This document shows positions 1 through 4,654 of a stretch of 6,761 nt of DNA, piece after piece. The DNA is from an uncultured Pseudomonadota bacterium (GTDB taxonomy: Bacteria > Pseudomonadota > Alphaproteobacteria > RF32 > CAG-239). The notes under the pieces are model-generated. The model searched no databases and was not told the DNA's origin. It saw nothing but the letters and a program-made list of their open reading frames with translations. The DNA is taken from the NCBI GenBank assembly GCA_949295395.1, contig CASFLB010000068.1:1-6761 (forward strand). The letters are read 5' to 3'. Position 1 is the stretch's first letter. The number at the start of each line of letters is the position of its first letter. The position numbers were made by a program, and so were the translations under genes.

Positions 1-145
1 AAAAGATATTTTGGGTTGAGCCTTTTTCATTTTTATAGGCGCGCCGCGTATCATCAACAAGGTCATGATAATCTTGATAATGTTTTTCAGCGGTTTCAAG
101 GCGGTTAAGCCATTTTTTTACTTTTTTCTCTTCATTTGTCATCAT
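1..145 (-). CDS. Probable phage portal protein, N-terminal fragment (runs off the left edge)
   Basis: The minus strand is open from a double ATG at 145/142 to the window edge, giving 48 residues that begin MMTNEEKKVKKWLNRLE and end RAYKNEKGSTQNIF. The portal forms the dodecameric ring at the head vertex through which DNA is packaged. Charged, helical N-termini with an R-A-Y-K-N type segment leading to an N-I-F (usually NIFWSN) motif are what I recall of portal proteins in proteobacterial tailed phages; this is memory of a family, not an alignment. Position directly after terS, terL and a co-chaperonin gene fits strongly, since portal normally follows terL. The start lies inside the end of the co-chaperonin gene (14-nt overlap, or 11 nt if the second ATG is used). 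No good Shine-Dalgarno precedes it, so translational coupling is likely. The body of the protein is outside the window, so another head protein cannot be fully excluded. Confidence 0.7.
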   Translation of the reverse strand, partial: MMTNEEKKVKKWLNRLETAEKHYQDYHDLVDDTRRAYKNEKGSTQNIF

Positions 146-392
146 TCAAAATCCCAAGTAGTGAATATTCTCTGACCACCACAACATCAGCATCATAGGT
201 TGGCAGTTCATCAAATTGGTGAAACAAAACCTTATCGCCGACCTGAACGGAAGTCACTTTTTCGCCGATACTTTCGACGACGCCGATAGTGCGGCTCACG
301 TCGGCACCATCGGTCAAGAGAAGACCGCCGTCGGTCTTCTCTTTTTTTTTCTCAAGGCGAATAAAAACGCGATCCATAATTGCTTTTACCAT
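132..392 (-). CDS. groES: Phage-encoded GroES-like co-chaperonin (Cpn10), 86 aa
   Basis: Cpn10-family proteins form a heptameric lid on the GroEL folding chamber; phage versions help the host chaperonin fold head proteins. Family marks seen here are the N-terminal strand MDRVFIRLE (6-14), a mobile loop at about 17-35 with the GroEL-contacting hydrophobic triplet after the double glycine (GGLLL, 22-26; GroES has GGIVL), the GxVxxxG strand (GVVESIG, 37-43), VGDKVLF (51-57) and the C-terminal VVVREYSLLGIL (70-81; GroES has RESDILAI). At 86 residues it is shorter than the usual 94-97, and the missing part falls between SIG and VGDKV, where GroES carries the roof beta-hairpin. The start ATG at 392 is preceded by AAAGGA at a 6-nt gap. 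It overlaps the terL stop by 7 nt (ATGGTAA) and its own end overlaps the portal gene. Its place inside the packaging operon argues for a phage rather than a host chaperonin gene. Confidence 0.88.
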   Translation of the reverse strand: MVKAIMDRVFIRLEKKKEKTDGGLLLTDGADVSRTIGVVESIGEKVTSVQVGDKVLFHQFDELPTYDADVVVVREYSLLGILNDDK

Positions 393-1708
393 GAGTTATC
401 CTTTACAGTTGCGTTACGAAACAAGTCCTCAAGGCACACATAATCCGAGCCATAAGTTTCAACCCGCCCTTTATCATAAACAGGTTCGGCAAAAGTTAGA
501 GCCAACGCATCGGCTTTATCCGGAGAACGTCCGATACGCTTTTTGAGTTCTTCCTTATCTTCAAGCTGAAGACGGTCTTGTGCTACTTTAACGCGGTTTA
601 TGGAACGAAGCTCTTCGGCCAATTCATCATCATCAGGAATTTGCACCGGCAGTTCGGATTGCAGCCATTTATTGACGCTGTCCCACATTTCAGCGCGTTT
701 ATTATAATAGCGGTCTTCCATAATAGCTTTTCCGCCAAAATTAATTCCCTTGACAATTCGACCATAGCCGCGGTCAATCAAGATGTCATAAACACCGGCG
801 CCCGAATTTCCCAAATCCAGAAACAATTTGGCTGGGTTATATTCTTTAATAAAAAAAGTCGCCATATCGGCGACTTGCACGGTGTTAAACCCTCTCACTT
901 CTTTCAGCATAAAACAATATCGCCCTTTACGAAAGCAAAAGACTGTTCGATCGCTTCCGGCACGAGCAATATCCAAACCGATAATAAGAGGAGAGTCGGA
1001 AGAGCTTATTTTGGCCACGCGTGCTTTTTGAATAAGCTCGGAATTAATGAGTTTATAATCGCCTTGCGCCAAAGGTTCGCCAAGCCAAATATGATTATAA
1101 TCAGCAAGAGAGGTTTCTTTGCACTTTTTAGCTTGAAGCTTAATTTCTTCGGGACAAAACGGATTGTCATAATAATTAACTTTAACGACAAGCGTTCGCT
1201 CATCGGGATTAGCCGCCACCAACACCCATAAAGGATCATTTTCCTCTTCACGGTTCATGGAAATCCAAATCTCCGAACCGTCTTTACGGATGGTCGGCTC
1301 CAAAATAGACCAGCTTTTTCGTGTAATGGTTTGGGCTTCTTCAATCCAAGCAATATCAACGCCCTCAAGCGATTTTATCTTTTGACTGTCCTGATTGCGT
1401 AAGCCTTTAAAAACAAAGCGTGTACCGGTTATTTTATTTTCAATTTTAGCATCGGTCACGGCATAATCATCAAGCCCATAAAAAGAAATTCGGTCGCATA
1501 AGAGCTTATAGACTGAATCTTTCATACTGTTTTGAATTTCACGAAGGCAGGCGATAAAAAGTTTCTTTTGCCGTCCTAGGATGAGAAGACAATCGGCAAA
1601 AGCATACGATTTACCGCCTGCGCGGCCGCCATAAAAAAACTTATTACGATAAGAAGACGTTAACAACGGTGAAAAAATTTTAGGAATTTGCACTTCAACC
1701 TGTTTCAC
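386..1708 (-). CDS. terL: Phage terminase large subunit (TerL), packaging ATPase and nuclease
   Basis: This is the motor and headful/cos-cleaving nuclease that drives DNA into the procapsid through the portal. Residues below are counted from an upstream TTG at 1726 (446 aa). The ATPase half has Walker A GGRAGGKS (33-40), a Walker B and catalytic acid region VDIAWIEEA (123-131) and a coupling-type ISMN (155-158). The RNase H-like nuclease half has its expected acids in GLDIARAGSDRT (D252), LFLDLGNSGAG (D304) and SPDKADALAL (D403/D406). Length and order match complete PBSX/Terminase_3-type proteins and I see no damage. Start choice: the longest frame opens with TTG overlapping the terS stop, but the GTG at 1708 follows a full AAGGAGG with a 4-nt gap, so I start there (440 aa, MKQVEVQIPK). 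It lies 14 nt after terS and overlaps groES by 7 nt. Confidence 0.95.
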   Translation of the reverse strand: MKQVEVQIPKIFSPLLTSSYRNKFFYGGRAGGKSYAFADCLLILGRQKKLFIACLREIQNSMKDSVYKLLCDRISFYGLDDYAVTDAKIENKITGTRFVFKGLRNQDSQKIKSLEGVDIAWIEEAQTITRKSWSILEPTIRKDGSEIWISMNREEENDPLWVLVAANPDERTLVVKVNYYDNPFCPEEIKLQAKKCKETSLADYNHIWLGEPLAQGDYKLINSELIQKARVAKISSSDSPLIIGLDIARAGSDRTVFCFRKGRYCFMLKEVRGFNTVQVADMATFFIKEYNPAKLFLDLGNSGAGVYDILIDRGYGRIVKGINFGGKAIMEDRYYNKRAEMWDSVNKWLQSELPVQIPDDDELAEELRSINRVKVAQDRLQLEDKEELKKRIGRSPDKADALALTFAEPVYDKGRVETYGSDYVCLEDLFRNATVKDNSW

Positions 1709-1718
1709 AAGACCTCCT
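1709..1718 (-). promoter_or_regulatory. Strong ribosome binding site deciding the terL start
   Basis: On the minus strand AAGGAGG (1718-1712) is followed by TCTT and then GTG (1708-1706). This full anti-16S match makes GTG, six codons inside the longest reading frame, the better terL start. The outer TTG (1726-1724) sits upstream of this site and would have no comparable ribosome binding site of its own. The 4-nt gap is slightly short but acceptable. Confidence 0.7.
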
Positions 1719-1722
1719 TGTT

Positions 1723-2100
1723 TCAATCAACAAACTTAACCAAGATTTGAGGAACATCGGTTTCTTTTTCGTCCTCATGTTCTTTCTGAGGTTTATCCAA
1801 CCCCAAAAGCTTCGCCTTCCCCATTGAGGCGGACACGGCGGCCGAAGCCATTTCCTTATCAAGAGCCACTTGACGTGCTTCTTCTAATTCTTCAATCAGT
1901 TTATCAAGCGAGAGCTGGGCTTGTTGCATGGCATTTTGACGCAACTCATCTAACTTTGACTTGATTTTAGGATTTTTTTTAAGACGCATGGCCGCTGTTT
2001 TCGGACAAGAATATCCGGCAAGCTTCGCCGCCTGTGTTCCGACACCGCATTTAACAAATTCCTCCACAAACCGCAATTGTCGAAAACTCAACTCCGCCAT
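1723..2100 (-). CDS. terS: Phage terminase small subunit (TerS), Terminase_2 family
   Basis: TerS recognises the packaging start site on phage DNA and feeds it to TerL; it usually forms a ring. The 125-residue length is typical of the Terminase_2 family. The N-terminus carries the family pattern: LSFRQLRFVEEFVKCGVGTQAA (4-25), then KLAGYSCPKTAAMRLKKNPKI, in which GTQAAKLAGYSCPKTA is the helix-turn-helix region. Residues about 58-85 are rich in L, E, A and Q and look like the coiled oligomerisation segment; the acidic tail ends in DVPQILVKFVD, which would contact TerL. The ATG at 2100 is the only in-frame start nearby. A GGAGG (2119-2115) precedes it by 14 nt, a long gap, so expression may be moderate. 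It is the first gene of the visible packaging operon, 14 nt ahead of the preferred terL start. Confidence 0.9.
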   Translation of the reverse strand: MAELSFRQLRFVEEFVKCGVGTQAAKLAGYSCPKTAAMRLKKNPKIKSKLDELRQNAMQQAQLSLDKLIEELEEARQVALDKEMASAAVSASMGKAKLLGLDKPQKEHEDEKETDVPQILVKFVD

Positions 2101-2121
2101 AACACCACAAAAAACCTCCGC

Positions 2122-2151
2122 AAAAAAAAGAGAGAAGCCAAAACTTCTCTC
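2122..2151 (-). terminator. Intrinsic terminator hairpin just upstream of terS (minus-strand reading)
   Basis: Read on the minus strand, GAGAGAAG (2151-2144), a six-base loop TTTTGG and CTTCTCTC (2137-2130) form a perfect 8-bp stem followed by eight T (2129-2122). It lies 22 nt upstream of the terS start on the coding strand, so transcription coming from 2152-2463 would meet it before terS. It could end an upstream unit, or act as an attenuator or antitermination point in a late-gene leader. The stem and T-run are seen directly; the role is inferred. Confidence 0.75.
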
Positions 2152-2463
2152 CGATGTTTAATGAATTTCTATAAACGATAGCACCACAAGGGCTTGCTGA
2201 ACACAACTTCATCCAGCATATAACAAAATCTAGCAAAAAAAAGCATTTTTGTCTTGTCCTATTATGTCCCGACAAACAAAAAACGTGAAACACCCCATAA
2301 ATAAAGGACAAACGGTGTGAAAAAAAATGCAAATTTACAAAAAATTTTGTAGGATATTGCGATAACATATTGAAAAATAAAAACAAAAATTTTTTTATGC
2401 TTTTATTCAAAAATTAAAAAAACAGATATATATAATAGATAACGACTTGAAAAGAAAGGATTT
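2152..2463. other. AT-rich region without a gene: possible phage leader or prophage junction
   Basis: About 310 bases between terS and the nitroreductase gene hold no credible coding sequence; the one long minus-strand frame is cysteine- and phenylalanine-rich low-complexity sequence that runs into terS in another frame. The part at 2248-2318 is dense in related short motifs: TTTGTC (2248-2253), TTGTCC, ATGTCC, GACAAA (2271-2276) and GGACAAAC (2306-2313), plus ACACC/GGTGT arms (2290-2294, 2314-2318). This resembles a repressor-binding or recombinase-binding cluster. The part at 2320-2430 is nearly all A and T. No tRNA or integrase site is recognisable. The phage genes stop and host genes begin across this stretch, so an attachment site may lie here, but I cannot point to one. 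Confidence 0.45.
2431..2436 (+). promoter_or_regulatory. Likely -10 box (TATAAT) for the nitroreductase gene
   Basis: A consensus TATAAT lies 27 nt before the first ATG of the nitroreductase, within a very AT-rich stretch. The -35 region is poor (TTCAAA at 2406-2411 with a 19-nt gap), so the AT-rich upstream DNA or an activator may compensate. Confidence 0.5.
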
Positions 2464-3069
2464 ATGATGATGGATAAAAGCTTTTACAACCTCATGGAGC
2501 AAAGACGTTCGATATACGCAATCGACAACAAAATCCCCCAATCCGAAGAAGAAGTTAAGGATTTAATCAAACAAGCCTTGAAATATTGCCCGACCGCTTT
2601 TAATTCACAGTCAGGGCGAATCCTTGCCTTGTTTAACGACAGCAATCAAAAATTTTGGAATCTGACTTATACAGAACTAACCAAAGTCGCACCGGCTGCC
2701 AAACACGCTGAACTAAAAGCCAAGATAAACTCCTTTGCCGCCGGATTCGGCACGGTTCTGTTTTTTGAAGACGAAGACGTTGTCCACGGGCTTGAAAAAC
2801 AATATCCGGCTTATAAAGAGCGATTCGCCGACTGGTCGCTTCAATCAAGCGGCATGCTCCAGTTTGCACTATGGTGCTTGTTTGCCGACAACAAGATTGG
2901 CGCCAGCTTGCAACACTATTCACCTTTGGTCGAAAATTTTATCTATGATGAGTTCAAGCTTCCCTTAAGCTGGAAACTCAACGCCCAAATGCCGTTTGGC
3001 CGAAGTGTATCACCGGCCGATGAAAAAACATTTGTCAGCCTCGATTCGCGCTTCAAAACCGCCGATTAA
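2464..3069 (+). CDS. Nitroreductase-family FMN protein, compact Frm2/Hbn1-like type
   Basis: Nitroreductase-family flavoproteins are cytosolic homodimers that bind FMN and pass electrons from NAD(P)H to nitro compounds, quinones or other acceptors; the natural substrate here is unknown. The 201-residue length is that of the short Frm2/Hbn1-like branch. Marks seen are the N-terminal flavin-binding RRSIY (14-18), PTAFNSQSGR (43-52) which in this branch contacts the phosphate, GTVLFFED (96-103), a middle segment around MLQFALWCL (131-139), GASLQHYSPLV (146-155) and the C-terminal AQMPFGR (174-180). Three ATG codons run in a row (2464, 2467, 2470); the AAAGGA at 2455-2460 suits the second or third better than the first. 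The gene stands alone on the plus strand with its own -10 box and ends at a terminator shared with the convergent gene. It is intact and looks like a host gene rather than phage. Confidence 0.88.
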   Translation: MMMDKSFYNLMEQRRSIYAIDNKIPQSEEEVKDLIKQALKYCPTAFNSQSGRILALFNDSNQKFWNLTYTELTKVAPAAKHAELKAKINSFAAGFGTVLFFEDEDVVHGLEKQYPAYKERFADWSLQSSGMLQFALWCLFADNKIGASLQHYSPLVENFIYDEFKLPLSWKLNAQMPFGRSVSPADEKTFVSLDSRFKTAD

Positions 3070-3087
3070 AATCCCTCTTTCCAACAT

Positions 3088-3124
3088 AAAAAAGCGTTGC
3101 TCTTTACGAACCACGCTTTGTTTT
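3088..3124. terminator. Bidirectional intrinsic terminator between convergent genes
   Basis: AAAGCGT (3091-3097) and ACGCTTT (3113-3119) form a 7-bp stem with a 15-nt loop. An A-run lies on the left (3088-3093) and GTTTT on the right, so the minus-strand reading ends in an unbroken T-run and the plus-strand reading in an interrupted one. It sits 21 nt after the nitroreductase stop and next to the stop of the convergent membrane protein gene, serving both. Confidence 0.65.
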
Positions 3125-3965
3125 ACTCCCAGTCCCAATCAGCTTTTTTCCAGTTTTTACAAACTAAGAAAAGATTAACAATCATTATAATCCAAAAAAT
3201 CAGAACGACCCATGGCACTCCTTCAATAACAATAGAAACACCCCCACAAATTGCATTAACAACACAAATTGCATTAACAATAAGAGATGACAAAATAGAT
3301 AAAGTCTTACAGAAAGAGCCGCCCAATACAACAACTAAAGATGATAAGACCAGAATAACACTCCCCAATACAGATACCCTTATCTTCTTTTTCCAGCCAC
3401 TATCAAAACTAAGAAGACCATTGTCTGTCTCTGCATTAGCTTCATTCAAATTATACTTGAGCTTTTTCAAAAGAGATTCTTGGGCCATCTCTTCAGATTT
3501 ATCACCGGAAGCTTTAGCCTTCTGAATTTTTTCTTCTACCTCTTGAATCGAAAATAAAATCTTATCATAGACTTCTTTTCGATGCTCCGTATAGCGTTCG
3601 AGATTAGCATCATAGCTGAAATAATAGAAGAAACCCTTGCCTGAGCTTTCCTCAATCTTTTCAACCTTAACCAGTTCTTTTTCTGCTTTTTGAGCTACAA
3701 CAATACGGTTAATTCCCCAAACGGCGGTGCCTAAAATTGCAATCACCACAGGGGCAATGACCATATATTTCAACGTTGCAACCTTTGACTTGTCATAAGT
3801 TTTTTGTAATTTGTCGGCAAGAGCCATCTGTTCTCGTTCACGAATATCTCTCTTTTCCGCTCGAGCCTTGTCATAACATTTTCTTAACCCCCGAAGACGA
3901 AACCAACCGAGTAGAATTGTCATAACGATCAAAATCCCACAGATAATAATAATTTTTGTTCCCAT
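3123..3965 (-). CDS. Multi-helix membrane protein of unknown function, 280 aa
   Basis: I do not recognise this family. Five hydrophobic spans are visible: 4-22 (IIIICGILIVMTILLGWF), about 67-90 (an IAPVVIAILGTAVWG core), 196-217 (VLGSVILVLSSLVVVLGG), about 223-247 and 249-269 (VPWVVLIFWIIMIVNLFLV). Between spans 1 and 2 is a strongly charged helical stretch (23-66, rich in R, K, E, D). Between spans 2 and 3 a long polar region (91-195) contains EVYDKILFSIQEVEEKIQKAKA, likely a coiled coil. The fourth span carries an exact 18-bp tandem duplication, giving IVNAIC then VVNAIC (229-240). The ATG at 3965 has no clear Shine-Dalgarno, though a good promoter lies upstream, so the leader may be translated poorly. 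It is transcribed alone between two terminators. It could be an inner-membrane structural or stress protein; no enzyme motif is visible. That it is a real gene is supported by its length, coherent membrane pattern and flanking signals. Confidence 0.75.
   Translation of the reverse strand: MGTKIIIICGILIVMTILLGWFRLRGLRKCYDKARAEKRDIREREQMALADKLQKTYDKSKVATLKYMVIAPVVIAILGTAVWGINRIVVAQKAEKELVKVEKIEESSGKGFFYYFSYDANLERYTEHRKEVYDKILFSIQEVEEKIQKAKASGDKSEEMAQESLLKKLKYNLNEANAETDNGLLSFDSGWKKKIRVSVLGSVILVLSSLVVVLGGSFCKTLSILSSLIVNAICVVNAICGGVSIVIEGVPWVVLIFWIIMIVNLFLVCKNWKKADWDWE
3245..3280. repeat. Exact 18-bp tandem duplication inside the membrane protein gene
   Basis: The unit cacaaattgcattaacaa occurs twice back to back (3245-3262 and 3263-3280) with no mismatch. 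It keeps frame and adds six residues (VVNAIC) to a predicted membrane helix. Perfect identity suggests a recent slippage event or a repeat under selection. Confidence 0.95.
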
Positions 3966-4007
3966 AAATATAAATTTTTAAGTGAATAATAATAATTTTG
4001 TACCGTT

Positions 4008-4035
4008 ACTTTAATCAATTTTCGTCTTTTGTCAA
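4008..4035 (-). promoter_or_regulatory. Sigma70-type promoter for the 280-aa membrane protein gene
   Basis: On the minus strand a consensus -35 TTGACA (4035-4030) is followed after 16 nt by TAAAGT (4013-4008), a partial -10 box. Transcription would begin near 4001 and give a leader of about 36 nt before the ATG at 3965. The perfect -35 and the position just after the previous terminator support it. Confidence 0.6.
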
Positions 4036-4046
4036 GTTTTTATTAC

Positions 4047-4079
4047 AAAAATTATCCCGTCGAAGGCAATCGGCGGGAT
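4047..4079 (-). terminator. Intrinsic terminator after the BOF-domain gene
   Basis: ATCCCGTCGA (4054-4063) pairs with TCGGCGGGAT (4070-4079) over ten positions with one T-G wobble around a six-base loop. On the minus strand the stem is followed by AATTTTTG. It begins 25 nt after the stop of the BOF gene, separating that gene from the next promoter. Confidence 0.8.
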
Positions 4080-4103
4080 TTGTAAAGCAAAGATAAAAAA
4101 GAA

Positions 4104-4493
4104 CTATTTTGTCGCAGACATAGGCTGAGCAACTAAAGAAAGGCTTTTAACATCAATCTCCGGCTCTCCGAACCAATGTTTATCAACTTTTCCCCTGATA
4201 TCAACCACATCTTGCGGCGTAACGGTCAGCCCATCCCAGTCTTTTTTATCAATCTCAACCTTTATCGAACCGGTTGAATCTTTAAACATATAATCATCAT
4301 CGCTCATACGACTAATAATGTTTCCTTGTAACATAACGCGGGCATCATCGGACAAATTTTTAACCTCTGCCACGGTTACGGAAGAATATTCGGCTTCAGG
4401 GCCAATAAAACCACCATGATATTTTTTAGCCTGAACGGCAACCGCCGACACGGCAATCATTCCGGCAACCAACAAGAAAAGACGTTTATTCAT
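4104..4493 (-). CDS. Periplasmic BOF-domain protein (YgiW/YdeI-like, bacterial OB-fold)
   Basis: BOF proteins are small exported proteins with an OB-type fold; enteric members (YgiW, YdeI) are linked to envelope stress tolerance and bind cationic or other small ligands. The 129-residue protein has a Sec signal peptide: MNKR, a hydrophobic core LFLLVAGMIAVSAVAV and a cleavage site after VQA (residue 22). The mature part shows the family pattern: SSVTVAEVKNLSDDARVML, GNI, then DDDYMFKDSTGSIKVEI (65-81), W86, PQDVVDIRGKVDK (93-105) and the closing EIDVKSLSLV (112-121). The longest frame extends 11 codons upstream, but the ATG at 4493 follows GGAGG with a 6-nt gap and starts the signal peptide, so I use it. 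It is a single-gene unit with a promoter at about 4527-4554 and its own terminator, divergent from the accessory operon. Confidence 0.9.
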   Translation of the reverse strand: MNKRLFLLVAGMIAVSAVAVQAKKYHGGFIGPEAEYSSVTVAEVKNLSDDARVMLQGNIISRMSDDDYMFKDSTGSIKVEIDKKDWDGLTVTPQDVVDIRGKVDKHWFGEPEIDVKSLSLVAQPMSATK

Positions 4494-4526
4494 AAAGCAC
4501 CTCCATAAGAGATTAAAACCTCCCAA

Positions 4527-4554
4527 GATATAACCTCACATTTTCCAAAAACAA
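4527..4554 (-). promoter_or_regulatory. Possible promoter for the BOF gene
   Basis: On the minus strand TTGTTT (4554-4549) and TATATC (4532-4527) are 16 nt apart. Transcription would start near 4520, about 27 nt before the BOF start codon and ahead of its GGAGG. The boxes are moderate matches, so this is a guess by position and spacing. Confidence 0.4.
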
Positions 4555-4561
4555 GGCTCTC

Positions 4562-4585
4562 AGCTTTTGACTCAAAAGAAAAGCT
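4562..4585. promoter_or_regulatory. Palindromic operator-like site between two divergent promoters
   Basis: CTTTTGA-C-TCAAAAG (4564-4578) is a perfect 15-base inverted repeat with a single central base. An alternative, overlapping stem joins AGCTTTT (4562-4568) and AAAAGCT (4579-4585). It sits about ten bases upstream of the putative BOF -35 box and about 25 bases upstream of the extended -10 of the plus-strand operon, where a dimeric regulator could act on both. Confidence 0.4.
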
Positions 4586-4603
4586 CCGGCTTATCTCTTG
4601 AAG

Positions 4604-4612
4604 TGCTAATAT
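4604..4612 (+). promoter_or_regulatory. Extended -10 promoter for the pseudo-helicase/PAPS-reductase operon
   Basis: TGCTAATAT gives an extended -10 (TGn plus TAATAT) with a start near 4619, leaving a leader of about 36 nt. A second choice is TTGAAG (4598-4603) with TACATA (4620-4625) at 16 nt. No convincing -35 precedes the extended -10, so an activator at the nearby palindrome is possible. Confidence 0.4.
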
Positions 4613-4654
4613 AAGCGATTACATAGAAAAAAGGTATAAAAAAGGGAGAGAAAA

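Noticed and set aside
578..1231. A 217-codon plus-strand open frame opposite terL
   Set aside because: It lies entirely antisense to the well-supported terminase gene, shows no recognisable domain and its composition mirrors the codons of terL.
2161..2240. Possible tRNA or tmRNA end as phage attachment site in the gap
   Set aside because: I looked for a T-arm, CCA end and cloverleaf pairing on both strands and found none.
2254..2276. A dif-like or XerCD recombination core around TTGTCCTATTATGTCCC
   Set aside because: Arms do not match the Xer consensus I know closely enough, and no recombinase gene is in view; kept only as a repeat cluster.
2051..2410. A 119-codon minus-strand frame covering the intergenic region and the start of terS
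   Set aside because: Low-complexity F/L/C-rich translation, crosses the terminator hairpin and overlaps terS in another frame; no ribosome binding site or family likeness.
3245..3280. Start of a CRISPR array or larger satellite
   Set aside because: Only two directly abutting 18-bp copies without spacers, inside a coding frame.
3097..3525. A plus-strand frame opposite the membrane protein gene
   Set aside because: Threonine-, isoleucine- and lysine-rich shadow of the minus-strand hydrophobic codons, beginning inside the convergent terminator.
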